From: Thermodesulfobacterium sp.
Lineage (GTDB): Bacteria; Desulfobacterota; Thermodesulfobacteria; Thermodesulfobacteriales; Thermodesulfobacteriaceae
NCBI GenBank assembly: GCA_021163085.1
Contig: JAGGXL010000174.1
Location: forward strand, 1 to 6,252
Reading direction: 5' to 3'
DNA length: 6,252 bases
The stretch's first letter is position 1; the number at the start of each line of letters is the position of its first letter. The translations under genes and the position numbers were made by a program. Shown here piece by piece: positions 1 through 4,938 of the stretch. The notes under the pieces were generated by a model. The model was not told where the DNA came from, did no database searches, and saw only the letters and a list, made by a program, of their open reading frames with translations.

Positions 1-59
1 ATAGAAATGCTTACCAGAGCTATAGCTAAAATTAACAAAATATATATTAAAATTTCCAT
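1..59 (-). CDS. N-terminus of a membrane-anchored protein, partial (runs off the left edge)
   Basis: Reading the minus strand from an ATG at 59-57 gives 19 codons, MEILIYILLILAIALVSIS, with no stop before the window ends. A good Shine-Dalgarno sequence, AAGGGAG (73-67), lies 7 bases upstream of the ATG, which supports a real start. The peptide is almost entirely hydrophobic, as in an N-terminal signal anchor or first transmembrane helix with a very short cytoplasmic head. Proteins with such an N-terminal anchor include RmuC and RNase Y types, but 19 residues cannot identify the family and no function is assigned. It lies downstream of ychF on the same strand but 349 bases away, so it probably has its own promoter. 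Confidence 0.6.
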   Translation of the reverse strand, partial: MEILIYILLILAIALVSIS

Positions 60-96
60 AGGATTACTCCCTTTTTAGAGTATTTTAAATTAATTC

Positions 97-115
97 TTTA
101 TCTAAAGAAGATAAA
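97..115 (-). promoter_or_regulatory. Small inverted repeat in the probable leader of the gene at 1-59
   Basis: A perfect 7-bp inverted repeat (TTTATCT at 97-103, AGATAAA at 109-115) with a 5-base spacer lies about 24 bases upstream of the minus-strand ribosome binding site. It could form a weak hairpin in the leader or act as a protein-binding site. The arms are AT-rich, so a chance origin in this base composition is quite possible. Confidence 0.25.
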
Positions 116-149
116 ACATGAATTTAATTTTTCAACTTGATTAGGTGAG

Positions 150-155
150 ATTATA
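150..155 (-). promoter_or_regulatory. Possible -10 element for the gene at 1-59
   Basis: The minus strand reads TATAAT exactly at 155-150. Transcription starting about 7 bases downstream would give a leader of roughly 85 bases ahead of the ATG at 59-57. No convincing TTGACA-like -35 box is found at 16-18 bases upstream (the sequence there is AATATT), and in AT-rich DNA a lone TATAAT is weak evidence. Confidence 0.3.
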
Positions 156-408
156 TTTCTTTTTCTAACTAAAATATTCTAATTTATATATTTGATTAGC
201 TTCAAAAAAGATTTAGGTCATTTTTAAAACAAGAGCCCCATTTAAAAAATATCTATTTCAAGTATAACCTCTTTCCAGTGCCTTTCAAATTGAAACTCAT
301 AGTTAGCTCTGAAAGAAAATTTAGGTCTGACTCCAGGTTAAAAGGATAAGTGCTTATATTTTGATAACTTATTAAGACTAAATTTTTTGAAATTCTTTTA
401 GAATGGTT

Positions 409-1512
409 TTAATTAAATCTAAAATAAATTATATCCCCGTCTTTTACTTCGTAGTCCTTACCTTCAATTTTAACTAATCCGAGTTCTTTGGCTTTGTGAA
501 GCGAACCTATTTTGATGTAATCTATATAGTTGATTACTTCAGCTGCAATAAATCCTTTTTCCATATCAGAATGAATTTTTCCTGCAGCTTTTAAAGCTTT
601 TGTTTCTTTTTTTATAGTCCAAGCTCTTGTTTCTTTAGGATTTGTAGTGAAAAAAGTAATAAGATTTAATAATTCATAGCCAACTTTTATTAATTTATTA
701 AGACCAGATTCTTTTAAATTAAGTGCATTCATAAATTCTTCTCTTTCTTCTTTAGAAAGCTCTATTAATTCCTGCTCAATTTTTCCGCAGATAAATATTA
801 TTGGAATTTCGTTTTCGAGGGCATAATTTCTAAAATTTTTTACCAGGGGATTATTTTCTCCTTGTGGGAGATCTTTTTCAGATATGTTGGCAATATAAAG
901 CATTGGTTTAATAGTAAGCAAAGAGAGGGTTTTACTAAGAAAAGTGATTTCAGTTTCATCAAAGACCTTTAAGTTTTTTCTTAAAGGCTCGAGATTTTCC
1001 AGCAATTCCTTCGCTTTTAGTAGAGTTTCAAGTTCAGCTTTAGCAGATTTGTTATCTGATTTTGCGAGTTTTTGTGTTTTTTTCAATCTTTTTTCTACTG
1101 TTTTAAGATCAGCCATTATGAGTTCAAATTCCACTATTTCTGCATCTCTTACAGGATCTATGCTGCCTTCCATATGAGAAACATCCGAATTTTCGAAACA
1201 TCTTATCACATGGGCAATAGCTGAGACTTGTCTTATATAAGAAAGAAACTGGTTTCCCAGCCCTTCACCTTTATTTGCTCCCTTTACAAGGCCTGCTATA
1301 TCAATAAATTTTATTGTAGCAGGAATTGCTTTTCCGCTTTTTTCCATCTCTGCAATTTTATACACTCTTTTATCAGGAACACTTACCACTCCTATATTAG
1401 GCTCTATGGTGCAAAAGGGGTAGTTAGCAACTTGAGCTTTATTAGACTGGATTAAAGCATTAAAAATGGTAGACTTACCTACATTTGGAAGTCCAACAAT
1501 TCCTATTTCCAT
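409..1512 (-). CDS. ychF: Ribosome-associated Obg-family ATPase YchF/OLA1
   Basis: This encodes a 367-residue protein, close to the 363 residues of E. coli YchF, and full length. YchF is a P-loop NTPase of the TRAFAC/Obg group that prefers ATP, binds ribosomes and influences stress responses; this is family knowledge. The sequence shows the Walker A/G1 motif GLPNVGKST (residues 7-15), the G2-region segment around NYPFCTIEPN (30-39), G3 DIAGLVKGA (71-79) and NKGEGLGNQF (80-89). A helical charged insertion (about 128-178) matches the family coiled coil. At the G4 position the sequence is NISE (209-212) rather than NKxD, the change that relaxes guanine specificity. The C-terminal TGS domain (about 283-366) carries ETRAWTI and AAGKIHSDMEKGFI. 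The start is supported by AAAGAAG 6 bases upstream (1525-1519), overlapping the end of the upstream thioesterase gene. That gene's stop is 3 bases away, so translation is probably coupled. Very sure of the assignment. Confidence 0.97.
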   Translation of the reverse strand: MEIGIVGLPNVGKSTIFNALIQSNKAQVANYPFCTIEPNIGVVSVPDKRVYKIAEMEKSGKAIPATIKFIDIAGLVKGANKGEGLGNQFLSYIRQVSAIAHVIRCFENSDVSHMEGSIDPVRDAEIVEFELIMADLKTVEKRLKKTQKLAKSDNKSAKAELETLLKAKELLENLEPLRKNLKVFDETEITFLSKTLSLLTIKPMLYIANISEKDLPQGENNPLVKNFRNYALENEIPIIFICGKIEQELIELSKEEREEFMNALNLKESGLNKLIKVGYELLNLITFFTTNPKETRAWTIKKETKALKAAGKIHSDMEKGFIAAEVINYIDYIKIGSLHKAKELGLVKIEGKDYEVKDGDIIYFRFN

Positions 1513-1515
1513 AAC

Positions 1516-1920
1516 TTACTTCTTTAAAAGATTTCCCAGTATTTTGTAAATATCTTCAGGAAGTTTTATAATTTTTCCCTCTCTATTAATGGGTACATGA
1601 ACAGTATAACCTTCAGTTATGAGGGTAGAGTTTTTAAAAATTTTGTATTCAAAAACTATTTTACGCAATTTTAATTCTTTTAAAAAGGTTTTTATAGTTA
1701 AAAGATCATCATACTTAGCAGAAGCTCTGTATTTAGCAAAAACTTCTACCACAGGAAGAATAATCCCCTTTTTTTCTTCAATTTCTTTATAACTTAAACC
1801 TGTCGAGCGTATTAATTCTGTTCTCCCTATTTCAAATAGACGAAGATAATTGCTATAATACATAACATTTCCACAATCAGTATCTCCGTAAATTACCCTG
1901 TAGTTCACTTCCTTTATCAT
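1516..1920 (-). CDS. YbgC/4-hydroxybenzoyl-CoA thioesterase-family acyl-CoA thioesterase (hotdog fold)
   Basis: The 134-residue product has the length and layout of a single hotdog-fold thioesterase of the YbgC/4HBT group, cytoplasmic enzymes that hydrolyse acyl-CoA (in some relatives acyl-ACP) thioesters. The N-terminal signature YGDTDCGNVMYYSNYLRLFE (11-30) matches the family pattern in which the second Asp of DxD is catalytic. By alignment with the Pseudomonas CBS3 enzyme (Asp17), this should be D15. The following long helix contains the family-typical RTELIR (33-38). The rest is the expected beta-sheet, including a VxxxYRASAKYDDLL segment (58-73). The start is set by AAGGA (1933-1929) 8 bases before the ATG. 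It is the first gene of a two-gene unit with ychF. YbgC relatives are often linked to the Tol-Pal cluster, but no tol gene is seen here. The substrate (short-chain, long-chain or aromatic acyl-CoA) cannot be told from sequence. Confidence 0.9.
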   Translation of the reverse strand: MIKEVNYRVIYGDTDCGNVMYYSNYLRLFEIGRTELIRSTGLSYKEIEEKKGIILPVVEVFAKYRASAKYDDLLTIKTFLKELKLRKIVFEYKIFKNSTLITEGYTVHVPINREGKIIKLPEDIYKILGNLLKK

Positions 1921-1968
1921 GAGTATTATCCTTGCAAAATTTTTAAACTATGTTTAATATAGTAATTT
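1921..1968. promoter_or_regulatory. Divergent promoter region between the thioesterase-ychF unit and pyrR
   Basis: Only 48 bases separate the two divergent start codons, so both promoters must be here or extend into the genes. On the plus strand TTGCAA (1932-1937) and TAATAT (1955-1960) are spaced by 17 bases, each matching 4 of 6 consensus positions. A start about 7 bases downstream would fall at roughly 1967, almost on the pyrR ATG. On the minus strand TATATT (1961-1956) is a possible -10 for the thioesterase operon, with a leader of about 30 bases carrying the ribosome binding site AAGGA. The two candidate -10 elements overlap, which would make the promoters mutually exclusive. The boxes are weak and read by eye. 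Confidence 0.4.
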
Positions 1969-2532
1969 ATGGATAATCAAATTTTAACTCAAAAAGTCAA
2001 AAAAGTAATAGCAGGTCCTAAAAGAATTAAAAGACTTATTGAAAAGGTTGCTGAACAGATTTTAAAAAATCATCCGATTCTGGAAAAGGTAGCTTTAATA
2101 GGTATTCAAACAGGAGGTGCTCCATTTGCTCAGAGATTAAAGGAAATACTTTTTCAAAAAACAGGTGTTGAAATATCAATTGGGTATCTGGATATAACTT
2201 TATATAGAGATGATTGGACGAGGATTACTAATTATCCCAAAGTAAAAAGAACAGAAATTCCCTTTTCTATAGAAAATCTTAACATTATTCTTGTAGATGA
2301 TGTGATATATACTGGGAGAACTGTAAGAGCAGCTATGGATGCCTTGATAGATATGGGACGACCCAAGAAAATAGAACTTGCTGTTTTGGTTGATAGAGGA
2401 GGAAGAGAGTTCCCCATTGAGCCAAATTATGTGGGACTAAGAATTAAAAAAATTGATTTTAATGAATATGTTTCTGTATATTTTAAAGAGCTTCACCAGA
2501 AAGATCAAATCTGTCTGGAATTTTACCAATAA
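1969..2532 (+). CDS. pyrR: Bifunctional pyr regulator / uracil phosphoribosyltransferase PyrR
   Basis: The 187-residue product fits PyrR (about 180 residues). In Gram-positive bacteria PyrR binds pyr mRNA to attenuate pyrimidine genes and also converts uracil plus PRPP to UMP. The sequence shows the PRPP-binding loop VDDVIYTGRT (109-118), the family-specific LDITLYRDD (74-82), an early GIQTGGAPFAQRL segment (45-57) and VLVDRGGREFPI (139-150), all in the expected order. Two in-frame stops (TAG, TAA) lie immediately upstream, so translation cannot start earlier than this ATG. No Shine-Dalgarno sequence precedes it, and the candidate promoter suggests an almost leaderless mRNA. No other pyrimidine gene and no recognisable PyrR-binding loop (ARUCCNGNGAGGYU-like) is seen nearby, so any RNA target would be elsewhere. 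An enzyme-only role is possible. Confident of the family, less so of the regulatory function. Confidence 0.93.
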   Translation: MDNQILTQKVKKVIAGPKRIKRLIEKVAEQILKNHPILEKVALIGIQTGGAPFAQRLKEILFQKTGVEISIGYLDITLYRDDWTRITNYPKVKRTEIPFSIENLNIILVDDVIYTGRTVRAAMDALIDMGRPKKIELAVLVDRGGREFPIEPNYVGLRIKKIDFNEYVSVYFKELHQKDQICLEFYQ

Positions 2533-2551
2533 CTTCTTTAATAGTGAAATT

Positions 2552-2574
2552 TTTCTTGTCTACTAAGAAATTTT
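2552..2574 (+). terminator. Weak candidate terminator after pyrR
   Basis: A 6-bp inverted repeat, TTTCTT (2552-2557) and AAGAAA (2565-2570), with a 7-base loop (plus a possible G-T pair) is followed by TTTT (2571-2574), about 20 bases after the pyrR stop. The stem is AT-rich and short, so termination would be inefficient at best and read-through into thiC remains likely. Confidence 0.25.
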
Positions 2575-2585
2575 CAATTTTGGTG

Positions 2586-2591
2586 TATAAT
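2586..2591 (+). promoter_or_regulatory. Candidate -10 element of a thiC promoter
   Basis: An exact TATAAT preceded by TG (TGTATAAT, 2584-2591) lies 59 bases upstream of the thiC ATG. No good -35 box occurs at the normal distance: 2563-2568 reads CTAAGA, and TTGTCT at 2556-2561 is 24 bases away. Initiation would be near 2598, just before the stem-loop at 2602-2628, giving a leader of about 53 bases. Confidence 0.4.
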
Positions 2592-2601
2592 TTCAAACTT
2601 G

Positions 2602-2628
2602 AACAAAATTTTTTGTAAAAATTTTGTT
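2602..2628 (+). promoter_or_regulatory. Perfect 12-bp stem-loop in the thiC 5' leader
   Basis: The arms AACAAAATTTTT (2602-2613) and AAAAATTTTGTT (2617-2628) are exact reverse complements separated by a 3-base TGT loop. No T-run follows, so it is not a plus-strand intrinsic terminator. If transcription starts near 2598, this hairpin sits at the very 5' end of the mRNA and ends just before the ribosome binding site, which stays free. A 5' mRNA-stabilising hairpin or a dyad operator are the plausible roles. It does not resemble a TPP riboswitch. The repeat itself is certain; the function is inference. Confidence 0.55.
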
Positions 2629-2650
2629 ATAGAAGGGGGTTTTTAAAACA

Positions 2651-3961
2651 ATGAACACTTTAAAGAAACTTGCAGAAAAAGGGATAATTACAGAAGAAAT
2701 GAAAATTTGTGCAGAAGCTGAAGGATTGGAAGCTGAATATATAAGAGAAGGTATTGCTAAGGGATATATAGTAGTCTGTAAAAATAAAAAAAGTAAACTT
2801 GCTAAACCCTGTGCCATTGGAAAAGGTTTAAAGACAAAAGTGAATGTGAATATTGGGACTTCTAAAGATAGATTTTCTATCGAGGAAGAATTAAAAAAGC
2901 TTGAGATAGCTCTAAAATATGGCACAGATACTATGATGGATCTTTCAACCGGTGGAGAACTTGATGAGATAAGAAAGATTATAAGGGAGAAATGCCCTGT
3001 TCCACTGGGAACAGTTCCTATTTATCAAGCTGCAATTGAAGCAGTTGAAAAACATCATAAATCTATTGTTAAAATGACGGTTTCTGAGATTTTTAAAGTA
3101 ATAGAAAAACAAGCTGAAGATGGTGTGGACTTTATGACAGTTCATTGCGGAATTACTAAAGAGGGGCTTAAAAGACTCAAAAATAAAGAAAGGATACTTG
3201 GTGTTGTTTCTCGTGGAGGATCTTTTATTGCAGAGTGGATGATTTATAATAACAAAGAGAATCCTCTTTATGAATATTTTGACGAACTTCTTGAAATTGC
3301 ATATAATTATGATATTACACTTTCTTTAGGAGATGGTATAAGACCAGGTTGTATTGCTGATGCTACAGATGGAGGACAGATCCACGAATTGATTATACTT
3401 GGAGAATTAACTTTAAGAGCTTGGGAAAAAGGAGTGCAAGTAATGATTGAAGGTCCTGGACATGTGCCTTTAGATCAAATTGAAGCCAATGTGAAACTTC
3501 AAAAAAAGCTTTGTCATTCTGCTCCATTTTATGTTTTAGGTCCACTTCCCACCGATATTGCACCAGGTTATGATCATATTGTAGGAGCAATAGGGGGTGC
3601 CATTGCAGGAGCAGCAGGAGCCGACTTTTTATGCTACCTTACTCCTGCGGAACATTTGAGACTTCCTACTCTCGAAGATGTTAAGGAGGGACTTATTGCT
3701 TCTAAGATAGCTGCTCATGTAGCAGATCTTGCAAAAGGTGTTAAAGGTGTCTGGGAACATGATTTGGAAATGGCAAAAGCAAGAGCAAAACTTGACTGGG
3801 AAGCTCAAATAGAACTCTCTATTGATCCAGATAAAGCAAGAAAATACAGAATTGAGGGAGGGATTTCTCAAAGTAAAGCCTGTACTATGTGTGGCCCGTA
3901 TTGTGCTATAAAAATTTTTGATTCGGCTTTTAGAATTTTAAAGGGGAAAAACCAAGCTTAA
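2651..3961 (+). CDS. thiC: Phosphomethylpyrimidine synthase ThiC, short form
   Basis: ThiC is a radical-SAM enzyme that rearranges aminoimidazole ribotide into HMP phosphate, the pyrimidine half of thiamine. At 436 residues this is the short form, lacking the N-terminal extension of the roughly 600-residue E. coli-type protein. Family blocks visible in order are NVNIGTS (65-71), MDLSTGG (96-102), PLGTVPIYQA (118-127), SRGGS (187-191), SLGDGIRPG (225-233), EGPGHVP (267-273), LGPLPTDIAPGYDH (296-309) and CYLTPAEHL (328-336). H271 and H335 correspond to the family metal-binding histidines. The C-terminal iron-sulfur cysteines are C411, C414 and C418, a CX2CX3C pattern, whereas the well-studied long forms have CX2CX4C. 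The ribosome binding site is AGAAGGGGG (2631-2639), 11 bases before the ATG. The anaerobic 5-hydroxybenzimidazole synthases (BzaF type) are close paralogues and cannot be fully excluded. The absence of cobalamin genes nearby favours ThiC. Confidence 0.92.
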   Translation: MNTLKKLAEKGIITEEMKICAEAEGLEAEYIREGIAKGYIVVCKNKKSKLAKPCAIGKGLKTKVNVNIGTSKDRFSIEEELKKLEIALKYGTDTMMDLSTGGELDEIRKIIREKCPVPLGTVPIYQAAIEAVEKHHKSIVKMTVSEIFKVIEKQAEDGVDFMTVHCGITKEGLKRLKNKERILGVVSRGGSFIAEWMIYNNKENPLYEYFDELLEIAYNYDITLSLGDGIRPGCIADATDGGQIHELIILGELTLRAWEKGVQVMIEGPGHVPLDQIEANVKLQKKLCHSAPFYVLGPLPTDIAPGYDHIVGAIGGAIAGAAGADFLCYLTPAEHLRLPTLEDVKEGLIASKIAAHVADLAKGVKGVWEHDLEMAKARAKLDWEAQIELSIDPDKARKYRIEGGISQSKACTMCGPYCAIKIFDSAFRILKGKNQA

Positions 3962-3963
3962 AA

Positions 3964-4938
3964 ATGACACTTCGTTCTCCTAATATAGATCGTATAAAAC
4001 TTTTACACTTTTTAATAAGTTTAATAGGTCTAAGCTTAATAATAATTGAGATTTATTTAAATTCAAAAAATGCATCCTTATGTAAAACCGAAGCTTGCAC
4101 CCTTGTTCATATATTTGACAATTACGGTGTTTTAAACTATATCGGGCTTGCCTTATTCTCTTATCTGTTTCTCATTTCTGTTTTAGATATGTTAAATTTT
4201 CATCTTGGATTTTTTCTCAAACTAAGAACATACCTTCTTTTTCTTTCCATTATGGTAGAAGGATATTTTATAGGATTTCAAACCTGGTTTCTTAATGCTT
4301 ACTGTCAATATTGTTTAATAGTAGCAGCTCTTTTGTTTTTGGCCTTCTTTCTGGATTATTTTTATCTTGGAAAAGAAGTTGTTTTACGGTCTATAAAAAA
4401 AGAAAAAAAGAACCAACTTTATAAAATAGCTATTCTTAGTTTCGCTTCAGTAATGTTTGCAACTTGGCTGGTAAATGTTTCTTTAAAAACCTTAGATCTT
4501 AGTCTTCCAATTTTAATTTATAAAGAAGGTTGTCCACACTGTAAGGAAGTAATCTCTTATGCAAAAGAAAAAAACATTAAGATTAAGCTTTATCCTATAA
4601 AAGATGTTATTCCTTTGATGAGAATAGTTAATATAAATAGTGTTCCTCTTTTGCTGGAGAAAGTTGGGGACAAAATATTGATAATAAAAGGGAAAAAAGA
4701 AATAGAAAACTGGTTAAATGAAAAATATGAGAAGGATATAAAGAAGGCTACCTCAAACAAAAAAAGAAAAACTGATATTATAAAGAAAAAAAAGGTTTAC
4801 AAAACTAAAAAAGAAAAAAAAGCTCAACCAGAAAAAACGCAAATTTTTATGTTTAAACAGTCTAACGGCACATTGTTTAATATTACAAATGATACAGAAG
4901 AAAGTGGAGTTTGTACCATAGATAAGCCTTGTGAATAG
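3964..4938 (+). CDS. VKOR-family membrane thiol oxidoreductase fused to a thioredoxin-like domain, with a Lys-rich cysteine tail
   Basis: The 324-residue product starts 2 bases after the thiC stop. The only nearby purine-rich site (AAGGGG, 3941-3946) is 17 bases upstream, so coupling to thiC is likely. Residues 1-172 form a bacterial VKOR-like unit with about five helices (12-32, 57-78, 86-109, 115-136, 151-172). It has a loop cysteine pair C40/C45 and the quinone-side CXXC C114-Q-Y-C117 at the start of helix 4. Basic stretches at 1-12, 80-89 and 139-150 predict that the loops with cysteines and the C-terminal domain face the periplasm. Residues 181-256 are thioredoxin/glutaredoxin-like, with CPHC (190-193) and a probable cis-Pro at SVP (226-228). 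Such fusions oxidise protein thiols and pass electrons to quinone, replacing DsbB plus DsbA. Unusual features are a Lys-rich linker (257-292) and a terminal segment ending in C317-X5-C323. By eye, the Ser usually found 6 residues after the second loop Cys is Phe (F51). Confidence 0.85.
   Translation: MTLRSPNIDRIKLLHFLISLIGLSLIIIEIYLNSKNASLCKTEACTLVHIFDNYGVLNYIGLALFSYLFLISVLDMLNFHLGFFLKLRTYLLFLSIMVEGYFIGFQTWFLNAYCQYCLIVAALLFLAFFLDYFYLGKEVVLRSIKKEKKNQLYKIAILSFASVMFATWLVNVSLKTLDLSLPILIYKEGCPHCKEVISYAKEKNIKIKLYPIKDVIPLMRIVNINSVPLLLEKVGDKILIIKGKKEIENWLNEKYEKDIKKATSNKKRKTDIIKKKKVYKTKKEKKAQPEKTQIFMFKQSNGTLFNITNDTEESGVCTIDKPCE

Larger units (their letters stand above)
60..408. other. 349-base intergenic region without an intact gene
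   Basis: This stretch lies between the ychF stop and the next minus-strand gene. It is very AT-rich. It holds, on the minus strand, the ribosome binding site and a possible leader and -10 element of the gene at 1-59, a 7-bp inverted repeat at 97-115, and a 31-codon stop-bounded frame at 242-337 with protein-like composition but no start codon. No obvious Rho-independent terminator for ychF is visible (no GC-rich stem followed by a T-run on the minus strand). No RNA gene was recognised. A 9-base direct repeat, ATTTAGGTC, occurs at 211-219 and 319-327 and is probably chance. Confidence 0.7.

Noticed and set aside
118..144. Eight-codon plus-strand ORF (ATG at 118)
   Set aside because: Very short, with no convincing ribosome binding site and no neighbour it could lead.
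220..250. AT-only inverted repeat TTTTTAAA ... TTTAAAAA as a terminator
   Set aside because: The arms are A/T only with a long loop and no GC stem. It would not form a stable hairpin, so it was not called as the ychF terminator.
211..327. Direct repeat ATTTAGGTC at 211-219 and 319-327
   Set aside because: Only two 9-base copies, 108 bases apart, in AT-rich noncoding DNA with no further copies; too little to call a repeat element.
346..357. Dyad ATAAG-TG-CTTAT as a possible operator
   Set aside because: Arms of five AT-rich bases are expected by chance in a window of this composition, and the site lies just past the ychF stop, not near a start.
944..1455. Two plus-strand open frames (77 and 75 codons) inside ychF
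   Set aside because: They are antisense to strongly conserved ychF motifs, and their Ser/Phe-rich translations resemble no known protein.
2533..2650. TPP riboswitch before thiC
   Set aside because: It was expected from the gene, but none of the conserved THI-box segments could be found and the gap from a likely start site is too short.
2593..2925. 110-codon minus-strand open frame over the start of thiC
   Set aside because: It is antisense to the well-supported thiC start and its leader, has a low-complexity Phe/Ser/Ile-rich composition typical of the complement of AT-rich coding DNA, and shows no family motif.
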